NCBI GenBank assembly: GCA_029844215.1
Contig: JAQGDG010000036.1
Span: 1,612,001 to 1,676,000 of the forward strand
DNA length: 64,000 nt
Reading direction: 5' to 3'
Source: Przewalskia tangutica
Lineage: Eukaryota > Streptophyta > Magnoliopsida > Solanales > Solanaceae
Each line of letters starts with the position of its first letter. The first letter of the stretch is position 1. Below, in pieces: positions 34,651 through 46,185 of this stretch. Position numbers and translations under genes: made by a program. The notes below the pieces were generated by a model, which saw only the letters and a list, made by a program, of their open reading frames with translations, was not told the DNA's origin and made no database searches.

Positions 34651-35001
34651 CAACCTTCCTGATATATAACATCTCGCATAACCCTCTGCCGAGTAAATAG
34701 TCCTAACTGAAAGACAAGATGGGCTGACCTCATCGGCCCGACTACTGGTCGAACGCATCCACGAACTCGTACGATGGTTAACTAAACTTGGGCCTAACAC
34801 CCTCGTGACCCTATCACAAAGCGACCACCACAATTTTTCCTTTCAACCGGCCGCGTTGACGCAATCCGCCTCAACCCGACCCATTTATCGCGCCAAGCTC
34901 TTGTTTCCCGATCCGGAACAATCTCACCATGGAGTCACGAAAACCTAGTGGTCTTCTTAGCTCAACTACCCTCTTTCATTTCACACTACTCAGGGACTTA
35001 T
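34651..35001 (-). other. R2 conserved non-coding middle region, part next to integrase remnant
   Basis: It is collinear with L2 15090-15345, including the TTAACTAAACTTGGGCCTAACACC block (plus-strand view, from 34778). It ends at the R3 insertion, where CTTAT (34997-35001) is the left target duplication. Confidence 0.7.
34997..35001. other. R3 target-site duplication, left copy (CTTAT)
   Basis: It is identical to 53810-53814, directly outside the R3 LTR ends. Five base pairs is the usual duplication made by Ty3/Gypsy integrase. Confidence 0.92.
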
Positions 35002-35191
35002 TGTTATACCCCGTATTTCCAGAGTATGTATGTGAGGACGTACGTACATTTATTCAAGCCCTAATTAGGTTAAGAATGAACTTGTGAACTTTCAACGGAA
35101 AAGATTCCGAACCTTGTGAAGGAAATTCTACGTTTTTAATATTTTAACCGATTACGGATTTTTCCTAGAGACGAAATATTTGGACCAATAG

Positions 35192-35497
35192 GAGGGCGAC
35201 ATGTGTCACCCTTAGTTGGCATGGGTTGGACGAAATGGTGGCCTAGTGGACAAGTCAAATGGTCAAGTCTTGCAAAGATATTTTTTGGGTTAGTGGGGGT
35301 AGGTAGGTTGGACGGTTTTCTTGTGTTAGTGGAGGCCACATGGCTCATTGTTGTGGGGGACATATGTCCCAATGTTTTGGTGGACATATGTCCCAACATT
35401 GTGGTGGACACTTGGTTGGAAGACCTCACTCTTCACATGGATCCAAATCTCCACCCTCCATTTGTTTTAATCTTGGCCATTGGAGGCTCTATAAATA
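35192..35497 (+). promoter_or_regulatory. R3 5' LTR core promoter: dyad and TATA box
   Basis: The dyad variant GAGGGCGACA-TG-TGTCACCCTT is at 35192-35213. TATAAATA is at 35490-35497, about 490 bp into the LTR. Two copies of a GGGACATATGTCCCAA-like palindrome lie between them (near 35360-35400). Confidence 0.75.
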
Positions 35498-36769
35498 CCC
35501 CCCTCTTGTGCAAGACTTCTTCATCCACTAAACATATTCTCCAAGTCTCAAAATCTCCCCCCCCCCCCCTCTTAGTAATTCTCGTCCAAGCTTCCCTCCC
35601 CTTCCCCTAGTTTCCTAGTTTCAAGCACCCCTTCCCCTCTTCCTTGTCGTTTCGTCCCAACCCCCCCCCCCCCTTGGTAGAAAAATATTCTCCAAGTATT
35701 GGTACTATGCCAAAATACCCTAGCCTTATACCTTGTAGTATTCCAAAGTCACCTCTATACTAAAAGCCCAGAAATACTACCTTATATCCATTAGTCACTC
35801 AACGAAACCCTAGGAGAATCTTCATTGTTGGTTGAAGTATTTAAGTAGAAGTTGTGTAGAACTTCTAAGGGTTTCTTGGAGCTATCGGAGCGTGCAAATT
35901 AGGAGCTAAACCTTGCTCAGGATCGACATTTAAACTTGGATAATTTTGGGCTTATCAAGGTAAATACTCTTGTCCTTCTATTATAATTGGAGATTACATA
36001 TAAGAGTAGTTTAGATTTGAGTATAGATATAGAAGGATATTAAAGAAGAGAATTGAACTGAATTCACATCAAAAGAATATTAAAGAAGATTGAATCAGAT
36101 TTACATAGACCGTAATTCTGATGAGACTTGTGTAGTTTAACGGGTAGCGAAGTGCTGCCCGATTTTCTGTAGAATAGAGAACCCTCTGCTTAGATTATTC
36201 TACAGAGTAGTCTAGACGTTGATAGACGTATTTGCCTATTATAGGTTGATACTCTGCGCGCGACATATTTGACTTGGCAGGTGGATTTCGCCGAGGAGGT
36301 ATGTGATTCTTCCTATCCTCTTGAGCATGATATTTTAAAATATATATATATAGTACGGTAGACGTACGTGTGTTAACTGAACATGGTTTTACTTGACGTA
36401 TTTTGACTTGAGTCTAAATAATAAGAACCTTGAAGTATTTCAAAAGAATTATGAATCATTTTTTAAAGAAGAGTAATACTTGATTTTAAACAGAAAGCTT
36501 AAGAGTTATACTAGCTTTATGGGAAGTTAGGTATAACGACTTAAGAAAGATAAAAGGAACAGTTTTACTTATTTGTTTATGAAAATCTTGTATTGATTTC
36601 TGAAAAGTGTAGTAAGATGGTCTAATAAGTAAACATGTTATGATGCTACGCGTGTTAGTGTCTTGTGATGTTGTGTAAGGGGGTTATTCTTGTTGCTTAC
36701 GTTGTTAAGCGTTAAGCCCGTTATCGTTATTATATCACATACCCTCGACTTGTTATACCGAGGGCTTGC

Positions 36770-36985
36770 CACCCTTGATGCGTCTTTACGGCTACGCGGT
36801 CAATGTGACTACGCGGAGTCAAGGAGTTCCGAGATTGATCATTCCGTGTATTATCCCGATGTGAGGAATGCCTTATGCGTCTATGTGACTACGGTCTATG
36901 TGACTATGCGGACTGCGAGTCCGGAGGATACTGCGGATAGCTACCCCCGATCGAGGAATACCTCATGCGGTCTTGGTGTGACATA
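36770..36985 (+). repeat. Degenerate short tandem repeats in R3 5' LTR
   Basis: GTCTATGTGACTATGCGGA-type units recur; the 3' LTR counterpart is 52960-53190. Confidence 0.65.
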
Positions 36986-37609
36986 TACGCGATCGCGGAG
37001 TTCGAGATTAGGCTCGCATAATGATACTATGGGCGATTGGCCTTGCTTTGATCATTAGCGGCCTAGAAAAGACCAGTTATGTTATATCTATTTTGCTTTT
37101 GGTTATGTTGTGGCACTATGTGCGGTTACATTAGTTGTTTCGTACATATTTGTAAAATTGCTTTTAAAATGGTATGATTTCATTTAAAGTATTTTACAGT
37201 TTCACATACTTGGTACCTGTTGTACTGACCTCCTTCGGGGGGCTGCGTTCATGCCGCAGGTAAAGGGAAGCAGGTAGCGGATCCTCGCTTAGGATCTTTA
37301 CTCGTGTCGAGCTTTATTTCTCCGAGGCTCGACTTTTAGGTATGATCTCCCGTGTTGTAGATATTTTTGTACATTCAGGTATGGCGGCCCGTCCGCCATA
37401 GTTGTTTACTTCCTTGAGGTCTGTAGTCATGTTGTAAAGTTGGGATATCGCGGACTTGGTTTATATATATGCCGAAGGTAACGTTTACTCGATAAAGCGT
37501 GTTACATTTTACATTTGTTTCATGTCTTGTTTTTATCTTCCATTACTCGATGTATGACTACTTGGGTGCGTAAGGCACTATCCACGTTCCCGAACGGTCG
37601 TGACAAAAG

Positions 37610-37621
37610 TGGTATCGAGCG
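37610..37621 (+). other. R3 primer-binding site (tRNA-iMet type, altered)
   Basis: TGGTATCGAGCG, with the A of CAG missing relative to the standard TGGTATCAGAGC. Confidence 0.87.
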
Positions 37622-37804
37622 ATTAATCCTCGGAAAGTGTCTACGCATCGTATCTAAGTCTTGATTATCGGTGTGTGTGCACCACACCAATAATCAAGAG
37701 GCTATAGAATATTTAGGATTGGTTTCATTCTTCTCACTCGAGATCGTGCCTTAGAGCCGTGTTATAAGTTGGACCTCTAACGTATTTCTTTCTTTAAAAT
37801 GATT

Positions 37805-38857
37805 ATGCCTCCACGCAAGGCAACCGGGCCCGTAAGGCAAGGCAAAGCGAGCTGCTAGTAGGACACAGAGGCCACGAGGCCTGTGCCCGCCTATACCCGG
37901 CGATACCTCGACGGCGAGTTCCACGACGCCGCCAAATTTCAAAGAGGTTTAGAGACGCAGCGATGGATGAGACCACAATACTGCGCCTCCCCCACACCTG
38001 GAGCGGAGGAGATGGGTTACTGAGACGGCCCGCCATCGCCGTGATTGTGGCCAGACATGAGGATAGGCTGGACGCAGCAGTTCCAGTAGCACCCGTGGTA
38101 CATCCTAGATCGGACAGCTTGAGACTACGGGATTTTCTGAGTTGTAGCCCGCCAGAGTTCTACGGGTCGAGGCCTGAGGATGATCCGCAGGAGTTCATCC
38201 GACAGCTACAGCGGATCATGCGAGTGATCAAGGCTTCGGAGACCGAGTCCGCGGATCTTCGCATCGGCTGCGTGATACCGCAGTCGACTGGTTTGATTCG
38301 TGGGAGCTATCCCGGGGAGAGCATGCGCCTCCAGCAGTATGGGACGAGTTCTCGGAGGCTTTTCTCAGCCACTTCTTGCCTCCGCAGATGAGGAGGGCAC
38401 GGGCCGACAAATTTTTGATGCTGAGACAGAGAGGGCGCACAGTTCGGGAGTACAACGTTGAGTTCGATTTGTTGGCTCGGTATGTCCCTGCGTTGGTAGC
38501 AGATATGGAGGACCGAGTGCACCGCTACATTACGGGACTAGATGACTATTTGGCAGAGTCTTGCTCGGGTGTGGCTCTTCAGCCGGGCATGGACATTGCC
38601 GCACGCAGCTCATGCACTGATGCGAGCGTGCGGCCGACGGGTCGCATGATATCGCCAGCAAGGCGCCGGACGGCGGGATCTTTTGGTAGCTCTCGGTGGG
38701 CGACCGCAGATAGTCTAGATTTGCACCACAGCCAGCTCAGAGCACTCCTACACCGCCTTCTGACAGCCGTATTCGAGGCGGTCGTGGCTCCAGACTTCGG
38801 ATTTCCAGTAGCAGGTGCTAACCGATCGAGGTCCTCTCGGTGTCCGATGTGGTAGAT
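37805..38857 (+). pseudogene. gag: R3 gag (capsid)
   Basis: The ATG at 37805 gives the basic MPPRK-type start shared with the other elements. The frame 37963-38391 contains LRDFLSCSPPEFYGSRPEDD followed by PQEFIRQLQRIMRVIKAS, the core of the plant retrotransposon Gag family. After a frame change near 38340 it continues as MRRARADKFLMLRQRGRTVR, then EYNVEFDLLARYVPALVADM and YITGLDDYLAESC, to 38857. Gag builds the particle that packages the RNA. R3 is the only element in the window with a near-complete capsid region. Both frame changes are beside G/C-rich or CAG-rich sequence. Confidence 0.88.
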
Positions 38858-38879
38858 TCCATTCGGGAGTTGTTATACT

Positions 38880-38935
38880 ACCTCGAGTTTGCTACACTTG
38901 CGGCCAGGTCACTATCACGAGAGTCCGTCACTGCA
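38880..38935 (+). pseudogene. gag: R3 gag zinc knuckle, damaged
   Basis: The codons read VCYTCGQVTITR, fitting the start of a CX2CX4HX4C nucleic-acid-binding knuckle. The expected Gly-His step is lost through a short deletion, and the last Cys is out of frame. An intact version is in R2 (54203-54244). Confidence 0.65.
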
Positions 38936-39144
38936 GGCGATGCGCTTGGTAGGTCACCTACGGGTCTTTTGCCGGCCCGCCTACGCTTACTCGCCCCGAG
39001 GCGTGGTACTCATGGACCAGCAGTCGCGGCAGGTCGTGGCACGGGTCCCGATTCTAGCGGTCCTCGAATCGCATTTATGCCTTGTCCACCGGCAGACCGA
39101 GGCGTCACCTGATGTCGCCACGTGTACTTTATCGGTTCATGTTG

Positions 39145-39530
39145 TGACGTATGCCTTGATAGATCCGGTTCTACTGTCCCTATATATCTCCCTTATTGCT
39201 AGTAGGATAGGATAGAGCCCGAGTCCATAGACCCTTTCGAGGTAGCTACGCCAAATGGGTGATTCGGTAGCTCGGCGTGTATATAGGGCTTGCCCGATGA
39301 CTTTATGCAATGCGACTTAGCCGACTTGATAGAGTTGGATATGACCGATTTCGATGTGATTATGGCTATGGATTGGCTGGCCTTGCTACGCCAATGTGGA
39401 CCGCAGGCGAGGTTGGTACAGTTCCGCTTCGGGAGCCTGTTATTGAGTGGGAGGAACACCGTGTCGCCGGCGGTAGGTTTATTTCTTACCTCAGGCGCCG
39501 GGAAGATGGTACAGAACGGGTATATCTACC
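39145..39530 (+). pseudogene. pol: R3 retropepsin (protease) domain
   Basis: TYALIDPVLLSLYISLIASRIG (39145 onward) is the ALIDPGST active-site block with the Gly-Ser-Thr region shifted by indels. It is followed by an ATPxGDS block (39246) and LADLIELDMTDFDVIMAMDW (39310-39372). Compared with R1 the DPG triplet is disrupted. Confidence 0.8.
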
Positions 39531-40280
39531 ATCTCATTCGGTGTTTGATACCGAGGTCGCGTACCAGATTTTCAGGCCGATGAGTCGAGAGTTCCCGGAT
39601 GTGTTTCCGCATCGACCTCCGTATCCTCTCCCGAGAGGAGATAGAGTTTTGTATCGATGTCTTTTGCGTGACACTCCTATTTCCATTCCGCCATAGAATG
39701 GCACCGCCGAGTTGAGAGTGAAGGACTACCGAGAGATTTGCTGAGAAGGGCTTCATCACCTAGTGTTTCTCCCCGGGAGCGCCGATATTGTTCGTGAAGA
39801 AGAAGGGCGACAGCTGCGCATGTGTTGATTACAGCAAACAAGGTGACTATTAAGAACGGATACCCTTCCCGGGATTGATGATTTGTTCGACCAATTGCGA
39901 GTAGATGTTTCTCCAAGATTGATCTGCGATCGGGCTATCATCAAAGTAGTTAGAGAGGCGATGTCCCTAGATCGCGTTCGGACCCACGAGACGCACTATG
40001 AGTTCGTGGTTATGTCTTTCCGTTTGACCAATGCTCGCGGTATTTATGGATTTGATGAACCGAGTGTTCAAGCCATTTTTGGATACGCTTGTGATAGTAT
40101 TCATTGATGACATCTTGGATTATTCCCGCTCGAGCAGAGCATGCGAGCATTTGAGAATTTGTCTTTGAGAGTTCTCAGACCCAGCTTATACGCCAAGTTT
40201 TCCAAATGTGAGTTTTGTTAGCCGGTGACATTTCTTGGCATATCAGGTGATGGTATTCGGGTGGATACGCCAAGATCGAG
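39531..40280 (+). pseudogene. pol: R3 reverse transcriptase domain, frameshifted
   Basis: Blocks in order: SREFPDVFPHRPPYPLPRGD (39580), FVKKKG...CVDY (39795), SFRLTNARGIYGF-like (40014), FMDLMNRVFKPF-like (40046), VIVFIDDIL with FIDD at 40100-40111, then YSR. Several frame changes separate them. At 40230-40260 FLGISGDGIRVDT marks the end of RT and the connection to RNase H. Confidence 0.85.
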
Positions 40281-40477
40281 GCATCGAGTTGGCCTAGACC
40301 TACTACTCCGGCGGTGTGCACTTTCGGGCCTTGCAGTTACTATCGGAGGTTCGTGGAGAAGTTTGCGTCTATTTCGCACCTTTGACCAAGTCGACTCGAG
40401 AATGGAGCTAAGTTTGATGACTGATGTGAGCGTGGTTTCGATTCAAGGAGGTCGATTTAATCGCCCGGCTTACTCTT
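40281..40477 (+). pseudogene. pol: R3 RT/RNase H connection, left of the R4 insertion
   Basis: It contains PRPTTPAE-like and YYRRFVEKF-like blocks in shifted frames (around 40300-40370). R4 cuts it after CTCTT (40473-40477); the RNase H domain proper resumes at 49189. Confidence 0.7.
40473..40477. other. R4 target-site duplication, left copy (CTCTT)
   Basis: It is identical to 49184-49188, immediately outside the R4 LTR ends. Confidence 0.93.
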
Positions 40478-40781
40478 TGTTATACCCCGTAGTTAGTGGT
40501 ATGTAGTGAGGGCGTGCGTGACGAGCAATGCAGAAATTTTGAAAAGAAAGAAAGATGTGAGTTTTCACTAAAAGTTTCCGGTTTTGTGAAGAAAAAGGTT
40601 CGTTAATGGGAATTGGATTCTGATTTGGTATTTGGACTTCATAGATTATATTAGAATTTTGGGATTTTATTTTAATGGTCACGTGGGCCCACAAGAGAAA
40701 TTTACTTTTGTGGAGCCCGCTTTGTTTTTGAGATTTCCTAGGATTTTGGATATTTTCTAAGACGAAATATTTTGACGAATC

Positions 40782-41158
40782 GGGGCGACACGTGTCACCC
40801 CACGTGGCACCCTGGCCGAAATATGTTTGCACAACACCCGATTAGAGCCGCTTTTGACGAAACGTTTACAACTTTAAGGAAAATTCCGGCTATGTCATTT
40901 AGTATTTTTGCGGATTTTTCCGAGAGACGAAATGTTTTGGACCAACGAGAGGGCGACACTTGTCACCCTCAAGTTGGTGAAGGTGGGGCCGCTTTTGGAC
41001 GATTTTGGAGGGCAAGTTGGTAGGATATTTTGTGTGGATATTTGTGAGGGTTTTAAGGAGTAGGGACTAGGGGGCACTTGGGCACATCTTGGCCCTACAC
41101 TTGCCTTGCACTTGGCATGATCTTGGCCATTGGTTGGCCTTTGCTTGGCCTATAAATA
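40782..41158 (+). promoter_or_regulatory. R4 5' LTR promoter with two dyads
   Basis: The first dyad GGGGCGACA-CG-TGTCACCCC is at 40782-40801 and the second GAGGGCGACA-CT-TGTCACCCTC at 40949-40970. TATAAATA is at 41151-41158. The sequence from about 40820 onward matches the L1 U3 (ACACCCGATTAGAG block), so an L1-like U3 appears to have been joined behind a second, distinct U3. Confidence 0.75.
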
Positions 41159-42897
41159 CCCCTCCCCCTTTGAAGACTTATTCATCCTAAATCTCTAAGT
41201 CTTGAGAGCTTCCGGCGGTTTGTGTGGTTGTCTCGCCCTAGCCTCCTCTCCCCTCCAGTGAGGCCCCTGGCCGAGAGCCCTCCTCTCGGCCGAGTACCCC
41301 ACTGGGTGGTTAGTAGGGTATACACCCCCCCTAGCCTAGTTGTTTCGTATTATATACCCCCTTTTGTGGTATTGAAATACTCCTCCAAGTATTGTTATAA
41401 TGCCCAAAATACCTTAGCCTTTACCTTGTAGTATTCCAAAAGTTACCTCTATCGTAGAGCCCGAAATACTACCTTTGTCCTTTTAGTCTCAAACAGAAAC
41501 CCAAGGAAATCTTCATAGTTGGTTGAAGTATTTAAGTAGAAGTTGGTTAGAACTTCTAAGGGTTGTTGGAGCGCATTTGAGTGAGAGCTAAACCTTGCTC
41601 AGACCGACATTATAACTAGGATAATTTTGGGCTTATCGAGGTAAATATTCTTGTCCCCTTATTGTAATTGGAAATTACATGTTGTAGGATTATATAGTTG
41701 AAGTATACTATATATAGAATCAACATAGCTTCGCAATGTCTTTTGACTTAAGCCCAATATAAAGAAGAGAATCAATCAGTAATTACATGAGAATGTATGA
41801 CAAGAGACTTGTGGTATTCTTGTATAGTAGAAATTGTATCGTCCCGTTAGATGTATAAACACCCTCTGGTTGGCTTAGTGGCCACCGATAGAGAGAGATT
41901 TACGCTGTTGCGGGGAGAATTGCCGAATTTTCAGAGAATATGGAACCGCGGTTAGAAGTTAGTAGACGTTTGTGGCCTTATAGGTGGAAGTACTACAAGT
42001 AGCGATTCTACTTGAAGAGTGGAAAAGGCTAGCCGTTACAGATCGCGGAGCGTTTGCTTATTGTCGATAATCGCCGCGGTATGTGAACCTCTTCCTATCC
42101 TTCTAGCATGATGCTTTGTAAACTATGTAGTAGAGACGCGTACGTGCTAAATGAGTTGGTTGTTTAAAACATAGGGTGTTATAATAGCTTTATGGGAAGT
42201 TAGTTATAACGACTACATGTAGGTAAAAGATTGGTTTATTGATTGTAGAAGTTAAGAGACTTGATCTTGAAAGATAAGAGACTTAACTTGTTTTACTTGG
42301 TAATTAACATTTTGTTAAAAGTGTTGTGAAACCTCATTCATGAGTAATGAGTACTTGGTTTTAAAAGAATAATGTTTTATTGATTTGAAATGATAATAAG
42401 TGTCGAACAAACCACAAAGCCGCTAATAAAGGAAAGTGTATTGACAAATAACAAATTGTTATTAAAACCAAGAGAAACCTCCATCCGCATAAGCTAAGAT
42501 AAGACAAAAGTGTATTACATTTCCTAGATCATGGTCAGAATAAGATTGTTGTAAACAAGAATAAACGGCTCACGTACAAGACATATGTTACTCAATTGTT
42601 TTAAAAGAGATTAAGACTATGAGTTATGAAACCTTTCTAAAATAAGAAACTTGAGCATTTGAAATTAGGCAAACTTGAACGTTTGGAAAATAATGTTGTT
42701 ACTTGATTTTACAAAGGGAAGTATTTTGGTTTACTTAAAAAGATAGTCACTCTATTTTATGCTACGGGTATTATGTGACTTTTGTAAAAGAAACAGATCC
42801 TTTAAAAAGAGTTAATGTACGTAGTACTTTAGGGTTAAAACCCAGACTTTGATACCAAATGGTAATTTGCTTGAGCTTGTTTGTGATAGCCTGGTTG

Positions 42898-43190
42898 TGC
42901 GGTATATTGTTGTTGATGTCACATGGACATGTCTACACCGATGCAGACCGGGGCACGTGGCACGCGCGTTGATTACTGATATATTGTTATTATGGTTACA
43001 TGGATACGTATACACCGATGCGAATTCGGGGTGTGTTACGCGCGGGTTAATCACCCAAGATATTGTTGTTAATGTCACATGGACGTGTCTACACCGATGC
43101 AGACTCCGGCACGTGGCCACGGGCATTATTATTATTGCATCATGGACATGTCTACACCGGCGAATTCCGGCATGCGCCATGATGCGAACA
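42898..43190 (+). repeat. Minisatellite in R4 5' LTR, four units of 65-80 bp
   Basis: The units share TATTGTTGTTGATGTCACAT, then GGACATGTCTACACCGATGC and a GC-rich end with GGCACGTGGC. The inverted counterpart is in both L3 LTRs. Confidence 0.82.
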
Positions 43191-43759
43191 TGATTGATGT
43201 TGTGGCGAGACCCATAGTTATATTTGAGTGACGATGAGGCGCGAGTCCCCGATCGACATGACTACTTTTATGTGGTGAATCAGAGTTTGGTTATCATACA
43301 TGTCTCCCGCTTTATTTAGACTAGTATGATTTTATTTACTGATTTTACGCTTCACATAGTTGGTTGTTGCATCGACCTCTTCGAGGCTGCGTTCATGCCG
43401 CAGTAGAGTACATCGAGTGGATCCTCGCCAGGATCACGGCAACAGACGAAGCTCCATTTCTCCGAGGCTTATTCTTTGTATATGTTCCCGAGTTGTAGGT
43501 CCTTGTACATTGTGGTATGGCAGGCCCCGTCCCGCTATGGTTGTTGTAAATCTTAAGTGCAGAGTAGTTGCAAGCGTGGTTGTAAAAAAGGATTAAACTG
43601 TCGGGTTTTATGTATATATACGTAAGGCAACTGCTTTTGGCCTGCTTTTATGATCATATATCTTGTTTCATGTTTATGTTTTATTTTCCGGTTTTCTCGA
43701 TGTTGTATCACTAGGGTGTCCGGTAGGCACTACCACGCCCGGATCGGTCGTGACAAAAG

Positions 43760-43771
43760 TGGTATCGAGCG
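43760..43771 (+). other. R4 primer-binding site (tRNA-iMet type, altered)
   Basis: TGGTATCGAGCG four bases after the LTR. Confidence 0.87.
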
Positions 43772-43955
43772 ATTAATCTCGGAAAGTTTCTGCGCATCAG
43801 ATTCAGAAGTTCGATTATCGGTGTGTTGTGCACCACACCAATAATCAAGAGGCTATAGGATATGTAGGATTGGTTTCTATTCTTCTCACTCTGAGATCGT
43901 GCCTTAGAGTTGTGTTGTAAGTTGGACCCTCTAACGTATTTCTTCCCTTACCGTT

Positions 43956-44241
43956 ATGCCTCCGCGTAGGGCAAACCCGCCCAGAGGCAAGGCAGCGGCG
44001 GAGCTGCAAGTTGAGTACAGAGGGTTACGAGGGCACAGGCCCAATCATCGCCTGGGGTGGTGCTTCATTCGGGGAGTTCTGCGATGTCACTAGCCCCAGC
44101 AGAGTTTAGCACGGCGGCGGCAGTTCCTACTGCGGCCATGATATTCGAACCTTCAGTTCCACGACCGGGAACAGAGAATATAGATTGCAAAGAGACGACT
44201 CACATTAGCTATGGATTTGGCTACCAGAGAGTATACCTTAA
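43956..44241 (+). pseudogene. gag: R4 gag-like region, truncated by internal deletion
   Basis: It starts at ATG 43956 (MPPR...), follows the sister elements through AAVPTAAMIFEP (about 44120) and DCKETT, and reaches AGAGTATACC at 44228-44241. There it jumps to sequence that in L1 lies about 0.5 kb further on (20189). The second half of gag, including the zinc knuckle, is missing, so R4 cannot make even the short gag. Confidence 0.8.
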
Positions 44242-44770
44242 GTGTTACATTCTGATAGCATTTTGTATACGGTGATTAGAAATCTTGGTTAGTTAACCAA
44301 GTAAGATTTGGGGGATAGAGAAGGTGTGAGCCTTAGAGTTTTATACGTAGAGACCTTAGAGGTAAGGCCCTCTCGAGTAAAGGTGTAGTGTTATGTTTAA
44401 TCCTTATCGGAGTACATAGTGCACGTGAGATATATTGTGTGATAAGTCCCTGAGTAGTGTGGAATGAAAGAGGGTAGTTGAGCTAAGAATACCACTAGGT
44501 TTTCGTAACGTGATTAGTGAGATTGTTCCGGATCGGGGAGCTAGTATTTAGCGCGTTACCGGGTCGGGTTGAGGCCACGTTGCGGGTCAACCCGCGGCCT
44601 GTATGGTGGGTCTGTTTGGTGGTCCCGCCGAGGTAGGGTCACGAGGTGTTAGGCCCAAGTTTAGTTAACCAACAGACGAGTTCGTGGATGCTCAACCAAG
44701 ATTGGGCGATGGGGCAGCCCATCGTGTTTTTCGGTCAGGACCGTTTATTCGGCAGTGTTGTTTTATCAGA
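44242..44770 (+). other. R4 conserved non-coding middle region
   Basis: The palindrome CTTGGTTA-GT-TAACCAAG is at 44284-44301. A GCGGGTCAACCCGCGG inverted repeat is near 44581 and TTAACCAACAGACGAGTTCG at about 44665. No domain is seen. Confidence 0.68.
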
Positions 44771-45830
44771 AAGGTTGTAAGGCTGCACGGGGTGCCTACC
44801 TTCACCTTATGACAGGCAGTGAAGCCCAGGTTGTGGCTATTTTCGTTTTCTAAAGGTTTTACCAGCAGGTTAAGAACTCAAAGCAGTCTCAGATCGCATT
44901 CGCCTCGGGCCGCGTGTGGATTTCGTGGTAGTTGTGGGGATTGTTGTCTCCTGTGGAGGAGCGCGGCTACCATTTCGTTGTTCGGATGTCGCCATGAAGC
45001 CTCAGGCGGAAGTGTAAGTTGTCGTCGTTTGGTTTGATGGTGGCAAGCGTTCGGATAGTTGGTTCAGCTTGTTCCAACAGATCGTGGATAAAGTGAAGCT
45101 TATCTAGAAGAGGTTTTTTGGCACCGGAGAAATCGTATGGATTATCTACGACGCACGCTTTAGAGTTCAGTGACGGTCGGTCTTCTTAAAGGTACCACCC
45201 CGGATAGGGTGTGACGAGTTTTGGAAAAACCAAGGAAGCTTAGCCCGAGTTACTGTGGGTTTTTTTTTCAGGTGAGGGCTAGGCCAGGTTGCCTATATGT
45301 TAGCATTTGCCGTCCGACTTAGGAGGCAGTGCGTCCAGTCTTTCGTGTTATGTTCGAGAAGGAAATCGGAGATCCATCCAGAGTGTTCCCAGTTAATGAT
45401 GACCAAGTTGGAGATAATAACCCCGAGATTTGGAAACTGAAGCAGTAACAAAAATGTGGTAGGTTATGAGAAAGAGTTCGAGTGTACAAGAAGGGTACGA
45501 CATCCTCAGGGATCGCATGCAGTCCGGTACCATTTGTTGGGTCGCCGGAGTGACACTAGAACCTCGCGGCAAAGTGACAAAAGTGGTATCGGGAAGAAGC
45601 GAGCATGTATGGCAAGCATAGATGTGATCATTTCTTTTGTAAAGAGAAGGTGCGAAGGAAGTATATTCTAGACCCCGGAGAGAGGTGTTTTGTGGTGATG
45701 TTAGAGGTGGTTCCTCGTGGACGTGGATGTAAGTATTTTGCGCGGGTGTTTCTGTGGCCAGGTGTGGCAGGTTTGTTCTCGTAATTATAGTAGTGAAGGC
45801 TATACTGGCGCGTGTTTGTTTGAGACTTAG
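44771..45830 (+). pseudogene. pol: R4 integrase C-terminal remnant
   Basis: It starts at AAGGTTGTAAGGCTGCACGG (44771) and runs to just before the purine tract, collinear with L2 15346-16400. The block GAGATCCATCCAGAGTGTTC (45369) corresponds to the SIGDPSRVFP-type sequence of the others. Stops occur in all frames. The antisense 148-codon frame (45839-45393) overlaps it by chance. Confidence 0.6.
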
Positions 45831-45856
45831 AAGGAACATTCGGGACGAATGTTTCT

Positions 45857-45869
45857 AAGGAGGGGAGAA
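45857..45869 (+). other. R4 polypurine tract
   Basis: AAGGAGGGGAGAA directly before TGTTATACC. Confidence 0.87.
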
Positions 45870-46185
45870 TGTTATACCCCGTAGTTGCAGGGTATGTAAG
45901 TGAGGGCGTACGTACGAGAGTACGGCAGAAATTTTGAAAAGAAAGAAAGATGTGAGTTTTCGACTTTAAAAGTTTCCGGTTTTGTGAAGAAAAAGGTTCG
46001 TTAATGGAATTGGATTCCCTGATTTGGTATTTGGACTTCATAGATTATATTAGAATTTTGGGATTTTATTTTCAAATGGTCATGGGACCCACAGGAGAAA
46101 TTTACGGTTTTGTGGAGCCCGCTTTGTTTTTGAGATTTCCGGGATTTTGGATATTTTCGGAAGACGAAATATTTTGGACGAATCG

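Larger units (their letters stand above)
35002..37605 (+). repeat. R3 5' LTR
   Basis: It pairs with 51205-53809. The dyad is at 35192-35213 and TATA at 35490-35497. C-runs lie at about 35560-35569 and 35659-35672. A GACATATGTCCCAAC direct repeat pair is near 35369-35400 and the short repeat module is at 36770-36985. Loss of bases is concentrated after 36690. Confidence 0.95.
40478..43755 (+). repeat. R4 5' LTR
   Basis: It starts TGTTATACCCCG and ends CGGTCGTGACA. It has two U3 modules, each with a dyad (40782-40801 and 40949-40970), and one TATA at 41151-41158. The minisatellite is at 42898-43190. No gene is seen. A block near 42680-42700 is shared with L1 and L2. Confidence 0.94.

Noticed and set aside
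35203..35610. 135- and 168-codon open frames in both R3 LTRs (35203, 51406)
   Set aside because: They span the promoter and TATA box of the LTR. Their similarity only reflects that the two LTRs are copies of each other.
37806..38855. R3 gag as a proven pseudogene by frameshift
   Set aside because: The frame changes coincide with the CHG/homopolymer deletion signature, so I label it pseudogene as read but do not claim that the real locus is broken.
42898..43190. Evenly spaced repeats resembling a CRISPR array
   Set aside because: The units themselves are related along their whole length and the DNA is plant nuclear; this is an LTR minisatellite.
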